A DNA stretch of 64,000 nt from Kolteria novifilia (lineage in GTDB: Bacteria > Planctomycetota > Planctomycetia > Kolteriales > Kolteriaceae): the NCBI GenBank assembly GCA_007748055.1, contig CP036279.1:4712001-4776000 (forward strand), written 5' to 3'. Both the position numbers and the translations under genes were made by a program. Below are positions 10,683 to 19,757 of this stretch, piece by piece. Position 1 is the stretch's first letter. Each line of letters opens with the position of its first letter. The notes beneath the pieces are model-generated. The model was not told the origin of the DNA. It made no database searches and saw only the letters and a program-made list of their open reading frames with translations.

Positions 10683-11577
10683 CGACGCGCTGTTTCGCGT
10701 CCTCATAGGGGTCGTGCTCAAGCAGCGTGGTCACGAAGTCTTCGAGACGGACAACGGGGACGACGCGCTCGAGTTGATCGAGCGCGAGAAGTGCGGGATC
10801 GTGTTGACCGACTGGATGATGCCGGGACTGGACGGACTGGAGCTCTGTCGGCGGATTCGGTCCTCCGAGGAGTTCCGACATATCTACATCATCATGATCA
10901 CCGCAAACGAGGGGGCCGAATCGTTCCTCCATGGCATGGACGCGGGGGCGGACGACTTCATCTCCAAACCGATCAATCACCCGGAGCTAGTCGCCCGGAT
11001 CCGGGTTGCCGAGCGGCTCGTCGACTTGCACGAAGATATGCGAGCCCTCAATCTTCGCCTCGAGAACCTCGCTCAGACCGATGGCTTGACCGGGCTGGCC
11101 AATCGCCGCCTCCTGGACCAACGGCTTGACCACGATTGGAGGTTGGCGGGCCGTACACTGATGCCGATCTCGGTCGTCATGTGCGATATCGACTACTTCA
11201 AGCGTTTGAACGACTCCGCCGGGCACTTGGCGGGGGATCAATGCCTCCAGGCCGTGGCGGAGGAACTACGGGCGACGGCAAAACGGACAACCGACCTGGC
11301 CGCCCGCTACGGTGGCGAGGAGTTCGCCCTTCTCCTGCCCAACACGCCCTACGAGCAAGGCGTTCAACTCGCCGAGACGTTCCGCCAGCGGGTCCTTGAC
11401 CGAAGGATTCCCCATCCCGACTCGCCCGTTGGCCCCCACGTCTCCGTCAGCATCGGCGTCGCGGCCCCCGCCATCTCCCCCGAGGGGGACGCCAAGGACT
11501 TTCTGCGCACCGCCGACAGTGCCCTCTACCGCGCGAAGATGTCCGGCCGCAATTCCGTGGAAGGCTCCCTGCACTAG
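10660..11577 (+). CDS. Response regulator diguanylate cyclase (REC-GGDEF)
   Basis: A 305-residue PleD-like protein: an N-terminal receiver with the phosphoacceptor in LTDWMMP and a C-terminal GGDEF domain with intact GGEEF. An inhibitory I-site RxxD (RTTD) sits exactly five residues before GGEEF, so product inhibition by c-di-GMP is expected. It should make c-di-GMP from two GTP when phosphorylated, most simply by the HPt domain of the kinase just upstream, whose 3' end it overlaps by 23 bases. The frame opens at 10627. ATG 10660 follows AGGAAGA and starts directly at the receiver (MKALIADDD), so it is preferred. Confidence 0.93.
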   Translation: MKALIADDDALFRVLIGVVLKQRGHEVFETDNGDDALELIEREKCGIVLTDWMMPGLDGLELCRRIRSSEEFRHIYIIMITANEGAESFLHGMDAGADDFISKPINHPELVARIRVAERLVDLHEDMRALNLRLENLAQTDGLTGLANRRLLDQRLDHDWRLAGRTLMPISVVMCDIDYFKRLNDSAGHLAGDQCLQAVAEELRATAKRTTDLAARYGGEEFALLLPNTPYEQGVQLAETFRQRVLDRRIPHPDSPVGPHVSVSIGVAAPAISPEGDAKDFLRTADSALYRAKMSGRNSVEGSLH

Positions 11578-12098
11578 TGCCCTGGTCCATTTGGCGCCAA
11601 GGGGTTGGGCCCGCACCGACGCAACCATCAAGCTGGAACATGTTGCTCGTCAGACTGCCTCGCGACCTGACGGCGTCAACCACACTCCTCTCTTCCCCAT
11701 GGGCGAAGGGAATTCGTGAGGTCGCTTCTCTACTTTTTCTTCTTGCCGGATACAAAAAGGATCGCAAGAGGGAGAATAGCAAGTTGCCGCAATCGCTCTC
11801 AAGAACGCCACGATCGTCGAGCGGCCAGTTGCTCACGCCACAAGTGCGATGACCTTCTTCCAGCGACGATCCTCGAAACACGCTCTTTGGCGGCGATTGG
11901 AGATGCCGCCGTCGCCATTCGATCCGCCCGGCGAACTTTTGCGTTCGATCCGCCCGGCGAACTTTGCGTTCGATCCGCCAGGCGAACTTTTGCGTTCGAT
12001 CCGCCAGGCGAACTTTGCGTTCGATCCGCCAGGCGAACTTTGCGTTCGATCCGCCGGTCGAACATGCCGGTCGATGCGGCCATGGTGGGAGCTAGCAC
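11578..12098. other. Intergenic region upstream of phytochrome, holds a direct-repeat array
   Basis: About 520 bases with no convincing gene. The first 300 bases show nothing I can name. The last 180 hold the repeat array described separately, and a ribosome site GGTGGGA lies 8 bases before the phytochrome ATG. Confidence 0.6.
11918..12065 (+). repeat. Six 25/26-bp direct repeats before the phytochrome gene
   Basis: The core TTCGATCCGCC begins at 11918, 11944, 11969, 11995, 12020 and 12045, followed in each unit by (A/C)GGCGAACTTT(T)GCG. The last unit is diverged. Spacing alternates 26, 25, 26, 25, 25 bases. Each unit has an imperfect dyad TTCG...CGAA. The array ends about 33 bases before the phytochrome ATG, so it could be an operator cluster, an unstable tandem repeat in the 5' UTR, or both. 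Confidence 0.85.
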
Positions 12099-14375
12099 AT
12101 GAGTCAACCGGACGACACTTCGTATCACGTCGATCTGAACAACTGTGATCGAGAGCCCATTCACATTCCCGGCGCGATTCAGCCACACGGCTGCCTGCTG
12201 GTTTATTCGTCCGAGGAACAGTACCTAACGGGCTATAGTAAGAACGCTCCCCAATGGATCGGTCGCGTACCGAAATTCGGCGAGCCTCCGGAAGCCAGCT
12301 TCTCCAACGAGTTCGTTGACGAGCTGCGCGACCTCCTCAAGTTCTCCGGTGGCATCGTCCACCACATCGCGTATCCTCCGCCAACCGCCGCTTCAAATGC
12401 GGCGACCTTCACCTCCGCCGCGGCGCACCATCACGATGGTCAAATCCTGATCGAACTCGAGCGACCGAGCCAGGAGGGGGCGAACGCCCGCCTATTGAGA
12501 AGTTTGCCGTTGCGACTCAACCTCGCCAACCAGCGACTGCAAGCCTGCCGAACGCCCGACGAGTTGTATCAGACGATTGCCCGCGAAGTCCGCGAGCTGA
12601 GTGGTTACGATCGCGTGATGGTCTATCGCTTTCTGGAAGATGGGCATGGGGCGGTCGTCGGCGAGGCGGTGGACGAGCGCTTCGGCCGTTTCCTGGGATT
12701 GCACTACCCGGCGACCGACATCCCACAACCCGCGCGGCGTCTCTATCTGCTCAACACCGTGCGTTCCATCGCGGATATCGAGGCCACGCCCGCGGACATC
12801 GTTCGCGACGCGTCGGTCGATCATCGACCGCTCGACCTCAGTTACAGTTGCTTTCGCGCGGTCTCCCCCATTCACATCGAATACTTGCGAAACATGGGCG
12901 TCCGCGCCTCGATGTCGATCAGCATCATCGACAATGGCAAGCTGTGGGGGCTGATCGCGTGTCACCACTACGAACCGAGGAGCCTCTCCTTCGAGGACCG
13001 CGCCGCGTGCGAGATCCTTGGGATCACCGTCGGCACCTACCTGACCGCCCGCGAACGCGATCGCCACAACGAGATCGTTTCCGAACGCAGGGCCCGTCAC
13101 GCGCTGCTGATGCGACGTCTTGCCGCCGCGGATCACTTCGCCGAGTCGCTCGCCGAATCGAGTGACTCCCTTCGCGAACTCGTCGACGCGGACGGAGTCG
13201 CCGTCTGTTGGCGCGGTGGTCCCACGTCTTCGGGCGACACGCCTGACTCCTCGTTGGTCGCCGAACTTGCAACCACGCAACTGCTCGGTCGAGATGCGAT
13301 CTGGACGTGCCAGTCCCTGGTCAACGAATGTGGCTACGAACAGAGTCGGCTCGGTCCGTCGCGCGGCGTGTTGGCCGTTCCGCTGGCGACGCCCGACCTG
13401 TATGGCCTGCTCTTTTTCCGCAACGAGTATATTCACGAAGTCCATTGGGCGGGAAACCCGAACAAGCCGGCGGAAGTGCAAGGCAACGGCGTTCGACTCT
13501 CGCCCAGGCGGTCCTTCGACGAGTGGAGCGAGACCGTCAAGGATCGGGCGCGCGAATGGTCGGCGGCCGACTTGGACATCGCGGACGACATTCGGGGCGG
13601 CATGATCGAGCTGCTCGGACGCCGAGCCGCGCAGTTGGCCGCGATGAATGCCGAACTACGGCGTTTAAACGACGACCTCGACTCGTTCGCCTACGCCGCC
13701 TCGCACGATTTGCGCGAACCGTTGCGGGGGCTGAATCACAATCTTTACATGCTCGCGGAAGAGCTGAAGGGCTTGCCCGAGCAACCGCCGGGCATCGCCA
13801 AACGCCGCGAGGCGATCGGCGTTCTATGCGACCGCATGGACGATCTCGTTCAGGGACTGCTACGCCTCTCGCGAGCCGGTCGGGGTGAACTCGAACGCGA
13901 GGAGTTGGAGCTGCGAGCGGTCGTGCGGGATGCCATTGCGATGGCCTGGAACGACGGCGCGCCGGAGGACGTCTCCATCACTGTCGAGGACGACGCCGGT
14001 CCCCTGAAAGCCGACTATGCTTGCTTACGTGAGTTGCTCGCCAACTTGCTGAGCAACGCGGCGAAATACAATCAGCGTCCGGTGAAGTCGATCGTCGTCC
14101 GCACACGTCGCGACGCGGGACGCCGAACAAGGATGGGCGATCCACCCATCGTCGTCGACGTGGAGGACAACGGCGTCGGGATGACCGCGGATCAGATCCC
14201 GCGCGCGTTCGAGATCTTTCGGCGGCTGCTCCAATCGGAATCATACGGCGACGGCACCGGTGCTGGCCTGGCGATCGTCAAGAAAATCGTGCATCGTCAT
14301 GGTGGCGAGATCTGGGTCGATTCGACCCCCGGGATCGGGTCGACCTTTCGGTTCACGCTGGAAGCGAGCGACTGA
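12099..14375 (+). CDS. Bacteriophytochrome sensor histidine kinase
   Basis: A 758-residue red/far-red photoreceptor kinase. The PAS domain holds the biliverdin-attaching C16 in NNCDREPIHIPGAIQPHG. The GAF domain has D207-I208-P209 (YPATDIP) and the chromophore-pocket H259 (SPIHIEYLRNMGV) and HH289-290. The PHY domain has the tongue motif PRRSF at 470-474. Then HisKA with H537 (AASHDLREPLRG) and HATPase_c (DGTGAGLAIVKKIVHRHGG). All signature residues for a biliverdin-binding, photoactive phytochrome are present. No heme oxygenase gene is in this window, so biliverdin must come from elsewhere. Its stop overlaps the next gene's start (TGATG), so output goes first to the Rcp1-like regulator. Confidence 0.96.
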   Translation: MSQPDDTSYHVDLNNCDREPIHIPGAIQPHGCLLVYSSEEQYLTGYSKNAPQWIGRVPKFGEPPEASFSNEFVDELRDLLKFSGGIVHHIAYPPPTAASNAATFTSAAAHHHDGQILIELERPSQEGANARLLRSLPLRLNLANQRLQACRTPDELYQTIAREVRELSGYDRVMVYRFLEDGHGAVVGEAVDERFGRFLGLHYPATDIPQPARRLYLLNTVRSIADIEATPADIVRDASVDHRPLDLSYSCFRAVSPIHIEYLRNMGVRASMSISIIDNGKLWGLIACHHYEPRSLSFEDRAACEILGITVGTYLTARERDRHNEIVSERRARHALLMRRLAAADHFAESLAESSDSLRELVDADGVAVCWRGGPTSSGDTPDSSLVAELATTQLLGRDAIWTCQSLVNECGYEQSRLGPSRGVLAVPLATPDLYGLLFFRNEYIHEVHWAGNPNKPAEVQGNGVRLSPRRSFDEWSETVKDRAREWSAADLDIADDIRGGMIELLGRRAAQLAAMNAELRRLNDDLDSFAYAASHDLREPLRGLNHNLYMLAEELKGLPEQPPGIAKRREAIGVLCDRMDDLVQGLLRLSRAGRGELEREELELRAVVRDAIAMAWNDGAPEDVSITVEDDAGPLKADYACLRELLANLLSNAAKYNQRPVKSIVVRTRRDAGRRTRMGDPPIVVDVEDNGVGMTADQIPRAFEIFRRLLQSESYGDGTGAGLAIVKKIVHRHGGEIWVDSTPGIGSTFRFTLEASD

Positions 14376-14764
14376 TGGCTCACGCGAAACCGATGATTTG
14401 CTTTGTCGAGGACTCCGACATCGACTTCGAGATGGCCTTGTTGGCGACGCGTCGCGTGCGACCTGACGCCGAGGTTCGGCGCTGTGTCACCTTTCACGAC
14501 GCCGTCCGAACGCTAGGCGACGCCGACTTGTCGCTGATCGTGCTCGACATGAACCTGCCCGATGGCAACGGCCTCGAAGTATTGAGGCACTTGCGGAACC
14601 TGGGCATGCGCGAGGAGGTCTCGGTGGTCGTCTTTTCCACATCGGCCAATCCGAACGATCGCGAAGGGGCGCTACAGGCCGGTGCGAACGAGTACGTACA
14701 GAAACCTTCTCGAACGGAAGTCTTTCTGGAGGCCGTCGGCACCTTCGTCGAACGCTGGGCTTGA
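14375..14764 (+). CDS. Rcp1-like single-domain response regulator
   Basis: A 129-residue stand-alone receiver with phosphoacceptor D58 (IVLDMNLPDGNG), an acidic pocket (FVEDSDID) and the switch residues S/T (FSTSANP) and K (VQKPS). This arrangement, including the LPDGNG and VFSTS blocks, is that of the Rcp1 family that pairs with phytochrome kinases in cyanobacteria and other bacteria. It has no output domain, so it acts through protein contacts or as a phosphate shuttle. The TGATG overlap with the phytochrome gene implies coupled translation. A second kinase gene starts 36 bases later. Confidence 0.92.
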   Translation: MAHAKPMICFVEDSDIDFEMALLATRRVRPDAEVRRCVTFHDAVRTLGDADLSLIVLDMNLPDGNGLEVLRHLRNLGMREEVSVVVFSTSANPNDREGALQAGANEYVQKPSRTEVFLEAVGTFVERWA

Positions 14765-14800
14765 ACGAGAGTGAGAACGGGGAGTCTTCGAGGATCGCTC

Positions 14801-16390
14801 ATGAAGGATCGAACCATACTCATTGTCGACGACTTCGCCGAAGACCGCGAGTCGGTGGCGATCGCTCTGCGCCAAGATCCTCAGGTGCGCTACCGAATCC
14901 TCGAAGCGGCGACCGGCGACCAGGGACTGCGCATCCTCGAGGAGCAATCCAGTTCGATCGATCTGGTGTTCCTCGACTTTCGCTTGCCCGACATGAACGC
15001 GAATGACTTCGTCGACAAACTCTTGCGGGGTCGCGACGTGCCGCCGGTGCCGATCATCGTGCTAACCGGAAGTCTTCCCACGATGTTCCAAGGCCTCGAA
15101 TCGCTTCGCCGGGGTGTCCAGGACTTCTTCACCAAGCTGGAAGCGAGCAGTTCGATCGTCTCTCGGATTGCTCAGAACGCCATCGAACGTCACAAGTTGC
15201 TGCAGCAAGTGGTCGAGAGCGAACGTCGAGCCTCGGAAGCGTCCGACAAAGCGGCACGCGCCGACCGCGCCAAGTCGCAGTTCCTCGCCTTGATCAGCCA
15301 CGAACTTCGGACGCCACTGACGGCGATCTTGGGGTTCTGTCGGCTGCTCGAACAGGATCTCGACTGTCCGCAGCGGGAAGAGATGCTGCGAACCGTCATC
15401 GGTAGCGGCGAACATCTCGAGGAGCTTCTCAACGACTTGATCGACATCGCGAAGGTTGAAGCGGGGACGCTCGAACTCGACCCCACCGAGTTCGATCCGC
15501 GCAAACTGGTGCGAACGACGATCTCGCTGCTGAGCAAACGCGCGACCGACAAAGGCATTCGCGTCGACGTCGACTTGGACCTCTCGACGCCCCCCGCGGT
15601 TCGGGCGGACGCGATGCGTTTTCGGCAGATCCTCGTCAATCTCATCGGCAACGCGATCAAGTTCACCGACAGCGGTTCGGTCCTAGCGAAAGTCACGTGG
15701 GACGCGGGGACCGAAATGCTGGAACTCGGCGTCACCGACACCGGGCCCGGCATCCCCGAGGAGATGATCCCCAACCTCTTCACGCCGTTCAAACAGGGCG
15801 GCTTGAACTCCGAACGCAAACGGTCCGGCGCGGGACTGGGGCTCGCCATCTCGCATCAACTGGCGCGCATGATGGGTGGCGATCTGCGGCTCGAATCGAC
15901 CAGCGAGCGCGGAACGGCGTTCACCGCCAGCCTCGAGGCCCCGCGAGTCGTTCGTTCCGGGCCGCAAGAGGCCACTAGCGACAGCGACGTCTCCCAACCG
16001 GTCGATCTGGCGGGCAAGCGCATCGTCGCCGCGGATGACATTCGCGCCAATCGCTTCCTGCTCGAACGTCTCCTCTCCCCAACCGCGGCCGAGATCACGA
16101 TGGTGGACGACGGAGCCGCGGTCCTCGAGGTGATCGGAACACCCGAGCAGCCGCGAGCCGATTTGGTCATCCTGGACATGTTGATGCCGGTGCTCGACGG
16201 CTACGAGACGACGCGCGAGCTACGCCGCCGGGGCTTCACTTTCCCGATCATCGCACTGACGGCCGCCGCGAGCACGACCGATCACGACACTTGTCTCGAA
16301 GCGGGCTGCGATACCGTCGTCACCAAGCCGATCGACGTCCGCACGCTCTTCTCCACCCTCCACCGCGCCCTGCAATCATCGAATGAGTGA
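14801..16390 (+). CDS. Hybrid histidine kinase, receiver-HisKA-HATPase-receiver
   Basis: A 529-residue cytosolic kinase with no membrane helix. Order: receiver with D59 (FLDFRLPDMN), a short coiled-coil linker, HisKA with H167 (ALISHELRTPLTA), HATPase_c (SGAGLGLAISHQLARMMGG), and a second receiver with D459 (LVILDMLMPVLDGYE). It has no sensory domain apart from its N-terminal receiver, so it is likely driven by phosphate or contact from the phytochrome or the Rcp1-like regulator. The frame opens at 14771, but ATG 14801 follows GAGGA at 6 bases and begins MKDRTILIVDD. It is the last gene of the apparent phytochrome operon. No DNA-binding output protein follows. Confidence 0.93.
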   Translation: MKDRTILIVDDFAEDRESVAIALRQDPQVRYRILEAATGDQGLRILEEQSSSIDLVFLDFRLPDMNANDFVDKLLRGRDVPPVPIIVLTGSLPTMFQGLESLRRGVQDFFTKLEASSSIVSRIAQNAIERHKLLQQVVESERRASEASDKAARADRAKSQFLALISHELRTPLTAILGFCRLLEQDLDCPQREEMLRTVIGSGEHLEELLNDLIDIAKVEAGTLELDPTEFDPRKLVRTTISLLSKRATDKGIRVDVDLDLSTPPAVRADAMRFRQILVNLIGNAIKFTDSGSVLAKVTWDAGTEMLELGVTDTGPGIPEEMIPNLFTPFKQGGLNSERKRSGAGLGLAISHQLARMMGGDLRLESTSERGTAFTASLEAPRVVRSGPQEATSDSDVSQPVDLAGKRIVAADDIRANRFLLERLLSPTAAEITMVDDGAAVLEVIGTPEQPRADLVILDMLMPVLDGYETTRELRRRGFTFPIIALTAAASTTDHDTCLEAGCDTVVTKPIDVRTLFSTLHRALQSSNE

Positions 16391-16740
16391 CACCGCCGTA
16401 CCGCAATCGATGTCTATCCCACCGTGCACGAAACGCGTCCCCGGTTGACCGGCGCGCCCAACGCAAACCCCGGAAGGGGCTATCCAACCTCGAGTGTTTC
16501 CCACCGGATGTTGAACGGACTATTCGCAGTCCTGCAAACCCTTTCAATACCACGACCGAAGGGAATGCCATTTCCGGAGAATCAGCGAAGGAGGTCATCA
16601 ACGCAGCAGTCGCGAAGAACGACCGGCGCCCCTTCGGGGCTTCGTCAATGGACCGCCATCCTTTCCAGGGGTTGCCACCCCTGGCTACTGACCACAGCCG
16701 CTTCGCGGCTCAAGAAAGCTCGCACGACATCAGCTACCTC

Positions 16741-16851
16741 ATGGCCTACCACGAGATCGTGTCCCTCATGCAATCCCAAGCCCATGCCTTCGGGATCCCC
16801 CTTGAGGAAATCGCTCTCGGAGACATCGATCCGGAAAGAGAGTTGCTCTAG
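16741..16851 (+). CDS. Possible small protein or gene remnant, 36 aa
   Basis: The frame MAYHEIVSLMQSQAHAFG... ends in PLEEIALGDIDPERELL and has amphipathic helix character with protein-like composition, unlike the arginine-rich shadow translations around it. No ribosome site stands out and the open frame extends upstream through a palindromic repeat. It may be a real microprotein or the tail of a decayed gene. I do not know a function. Confidence 0.25.
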   Translation: MAYHEIVSLMQSQAHAFGIPLEEIALGDIDPERELL

Positions 16852-16923
16852 CGGTTTCGAGACAACATCCACCTCGAAAACGTGCCAACCCGTCCTCCGT
16901 TGAAACACCGTTGGATGGCGACG

Positions 16924-17275
16924 CAGGAGGTCGCGAAAGAAACCTCCACCCGAAAGAGACCGTTCGTCCCAATGTGGACCTTCGCCCGAGACCTCCAGCG
17001 GCTGCGCCGCCCCGGTAGCACAGCAACCGGGGCTACCCAAGAGTCGTCAACAGAAGGTGAAATCGAAGGCCGAGGTGACCGGGTAGCCCAGGTTGATTCA
17101 ACCTGGGCCGACGAAGTCGGCAGGAGGTCGCGAAAGAAACCTCCACCCGAAAGAAACCGTTCGTCCCAATGTGGACCTTCGCCCGAGACCTCCAGCGGCT
17201 GCGCCGCCCCGGTAGCACAGCAACCGGGGCTACCCAAGAGTCGTCAACAGAAGGTGAAATCGAAGGCCGAGGTGA
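16924..17275 (+). repeat. 155-bp direct duplication
   Basis: Copy 1 is 16924-17078 and copy 2 is 17121-17275, offset 197 bases. I see one mismatch (CGAAAGAGACC against CGAAAGAAACC). The copies include a GC-rich hairpin around GCTGCGCCGCCCCGGTAGC and end in GAAGGCCGAGGTGA. The 42 bases between them contain GGTAGCCCAGGTTGATTCAACCTGGGC, itself a palindrome. Near identity suggests recent duplication. Confidence 0.9.
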
Positions 17276-17377
17276 GACAGTGGGCCTCGTTGCATCCCCA
17301 CGCTTGCGTGAACCTATCGGGGCACCCAAGAGTGTCGGCACTCGAGAAGATCGACGAGAGGTGTTGGGGAGGGGCGG

Positions 17378-18556
17378 CTACTTTGTCGCGTCGGAGAGGA
17401 TCTCGAAGTCCTTGAACTCGACGCGGACATCTTGACCGCCGTGGAGTTGGAGGCCGAAGTGGCCGTCGAGGCGGCCGGGGTCGTCCTTGAGATCGACCGT
17501 CTGATGACCATTGACCGTCACCGCGATACGACGGCCGTGGGCGCTGACGACCAACTCGTTCCAGTTGCCCGGTTTGTTCCACTGAGCGACCAACTCGGGC
17601 GTCGGCTCGTAGACCCACTTGCGCCCACCCGATTCCCAAAGTCCCCCCACCGCCTTACGGGGATCAATCTCGACCTGGTAGCCTTTGATTCCAGCGTCAT
17701 CCTTCGCCGGCAGCGCGCGAAAGTAGAAGCCGCTGTCTCCTTGAAGCGCGCGGAACTTGAAACGGACCGTGAAGTCCTTAAACGTCGCGTCACTGTATAG
17801 GAGTCCATAGCGCTTGTCGGACTCCTCGTGGGTGCCGACGAGGATGCCATCCTTGACGGTCCACTCCCCGCCCGGCGTCGCGTGCCAGCCGTCGAGGTTC
17901 TCGCCGTTGAAGATCGGGATCCACTTGCGTTTGCCGAGATCCTTGATCTTGAGGTTGCGGAAGCGGTAGACCTGCCCCTTCTCGCCGTGGTGCTGGATGC
18001 CGACCGGACCCTCGATGTCCATCGCGTCGACGTAGTCGGTCGTCAGCACGCCGTTGACGTAGAACTTCAGGCTGTCGCCGATCGCCTCGATGCGGTACTT
18101 GTTCCACTGCGTCCGGTTGAAGGCGGCTTGGGCTTCGGGGTTATTTTTGAGGGGGTTGAGCCACTGGCGGCGGCCCTCATCGTAGAGCCCACCGGCCCAG
18201 CGTCGTTCTGACGGGTCGACTTCGGCCTGGTAGCCCCAAACCTTGTTGGGAGCGTGATTGGCTCGCACCATGAAGCCGGAGTTCGCCTTGCCCTCGGGAA
18301 CCATCACTTCGGCTTCGAAGATAAAATCGCCATAGGGCTTCTTCGTAAGCAGGAAGAACTTCTTGTTGGCTTTGAGGCGAATCTCGCCGTCCTCGGCCCA
18401 GGCTTCGCCCCACTTGTAGGGGTTCCTCCAGCCGTCAAGCGACTTGCCGTCGAAGAGGGGGACGAAGCCCTTCTCGGATGCCGGTTCGGCTTCGGTCTTC
18501 TCGGCCGCGAGTAGGGAAAGGGCCGCGATCAAGACAGCCGACGGGACGTGAACCAT
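17378..18556 (-). CDS. Secreted DUF1080 (3-keto-disaccharide hydrolase-like) protein with two repeats
   Basis: A 392-residue exported protein with a signal peptide (VLIAALSLLAAEKTEA) and two DUF1080 concanavalin-like jelly-roll domains, starting FVPLFDGKSLDGWRN and WIPIFNGENLDGWHA. Each domain has the family blocks for weight of the sheet (GYQAEVDPSERRW and GYQVEIDPRK). Members are reported as 3-keto-glycoside hydrolases, but many planctomycete copies are uncharacterised, so the substrate is only presumed to be a sugar. The frame opens at 18580. ATG 18556 with a GGAGAGA just upstream gives a normal signal peptide. It follows the DapA-like gene by about 100 bases on the same strand and may be co-transcribed. 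Confidence 0.88.
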   Translation of the reverse strand: MVHVPSAVLIAALSLLAAEKTEAEPASEKGFVPLFDGKSLDGWRNPYKWGEAWAEDGEIRLKANKKFFLLTKKPYGDFIFEAEVMVPEGKANSGFMVRANHAPNKVWGYQAEVDPSERRWAGGLYDEGRRQWLNPLKNNPEAQAAFNRTQWNKYRIEAIGDSLKFYVNGVLTTDYVDAMDIEGPVGIQHHGEKGQVYRFRNLKIKDLGKRKWIPIFNGENLDGWHATPGGEWTVKDGILVGTHEESDKRYGLLYSDATFKDFTVRFKFRALQGDSGFYFRALPAKDDAGIKGYQVEIDPRKAVGGLWESGGRKWVYEPTPELVAQWNKPGNWNELVVSAHGRRIAVTVNGHQTVDLKDDPGRLDGHFGLQLHGGQDVRVEFKDFEILSDATK

Positions 18557-18660
18557 CGTTCTCTCTCCAAGGTCTTCCAACGTCGTGACAATTTGCCGAC
18601 TTCATCGTCGCGAATCGTTTCCGGGAATCAACGGCTACTCGCGACTTTTCCCTCCCCAAA

Positions 18661-19587
18661 CTAGCCAAGCAACCCGAGTTCCTCGAGTTCCTTGAACTCG
18701 CGGTTGAGCACCGCTTCGAGCTTGCCGGCCTTCTCCGCCTCGTCGACCCCGGCAGGAATTCGCCCACGCCGCATGTCGAAGCCCCGGAGGGCGATGCCGC
18801 GCCGGAAGCCTTCGGGGAAATCGAGGGAGTTCATCATCGGGTCGAAGATCCGCAAGATGCGGTACTGGGCCTTGCGGGCAGCATCGAAATCGCCGGCGTT
18901 GGCCTTCTCGTAGACGGTCTTGACGAGCTTGGGCACCACTCCCGCGGTCGCGTGGATCCCGCCATTGCAACCCGCGACGATCATCGGAAAGAGGGTCGTC
19001 TCCATCCCGGTAATAAAGGCGAAGTCGGGCCGGATCGGCAAAACCGCGTCCATCATCCGCTGCATGTGGGCGATGTCGCCGCTGGAGTCCTTGATTCCGA
19101 CGACGTTGGGGAACTCCTCGACCAGTTTTTTGACCGTCTCGACCCCGATGCGGTTGGCAAAGAAAGGAATGTTGTAGACGGTGACGTCGACGGGACTGCT
19201 TTTGGCAACCTCGGCGAGATAAGCGAAGATCGTCTCCTGCCGATGAATGAAATAGGTCGGCGCGATCAAGGCCGCCGCTCGAACGCCCAAATCAGCGTAA
19301 AACTTGCACGATTCGACACAATTCTGAGCGTTTTCGTCCCCCAATCCCGCAATTACCTGCACTTTTCCATCAACTTCCGACGTAATCAGGCGCGCCACCT
19401 GACGACGTTCCTCGCCGGTGAAACGGATGTACTCTCCCGTCGAACCATTCAGAAAGAGTCCGTCGATCCCCTGCTCGATCAGCCAGTTAACGTATCGTCG
19501 CAGTTCGGGCTCGTTGACCGAGCCGTCATCGAGGAGCGGAATCGCCAAAGGAACGTAAATACCCGCAATTTTCGCCTTCGATTCCAT
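18661..19587 (-). CDS. Dihydrodipicolinate synthase / N-acetylneuraminate lyase family aldolase
   Basis: A 308-residue class I (Schiff-base) TIM-barrel aldolase. The lysine is K166 in VGIKDSSG, the partner tyrosine is Y138 in VYNIP, and the pyruvate-binding loop is GSTGEY. It would condense or split pyruvate with an aldehyde. True DapA has GTTGE and a chromosomal lysine-pathway setting. Here GSTGEYIRFTGEER and the DUF1080 neighbour suggest a sugar-acid aldolase role instead, as inference. ATG 19587 has AAGGAGATTGAGG upstream; the longer frame to 19734 is rejected. Confidence 0.87.
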   Translation of the reverse strand: MESKAKIAGIYVPLAIPLLDDGSVNEPELRRYVNWLIEQGIDGLFLNGSTGEYIRFTGEERRQVARLITSEVDGKVQVIAGLGDENAQNCVESCKFYADLGVRAAALIAPTYFIHRQETIFAYLAEVAKSSPVDVTVYNIPFFANRIGVETVKKLVEEFPNVVGIKDSSGDIAHMQRMMDAVLPIRPDFAFITGMETTLFPMIVAGCNGGIHATAGVVPKLVKTVYEKANAGDFDAARKAQYRILRIFDPMMNSLDFPEGFRRGIALRGFDMRRGRIPAGVDEAEKAGKLEAVLNREFKELEELGLLG

Positions 19588-19757
19588 CCTCAATCTCCTT
19601 GAAACACGTAACGGTGGGGGAAGTCGGCACCAGACCACGAAGGCCATTTGTGAAAACTTCGCTAGGCAACCACTTGAGATCCTGTTATGCACGGACCGAG
19701 GTCCATCGAAAAGGCCGTGAGCGACTTTCCCCACAAAGCCTTCCAGTCGAGAGAGTT

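Larger units (their letters stand above)
16391..17377. other. Repeat-rich intergenic region
   Basis: Nearly 1 kb with no solid gene. It holds a palindrome at 16665-16684 (CCAGGGGTTGCCACCCCTGG), a possible 36-aa frame at 16741, a 155-bp direct duplication and, at about 17282-17340, a degraded member of the GTGGGCAT palindrome family with the flank CACCCAAGAGT. It looks like a landing site for small repeats between a plus-strand operon and minus-strand genes. Confidence 0.6.
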
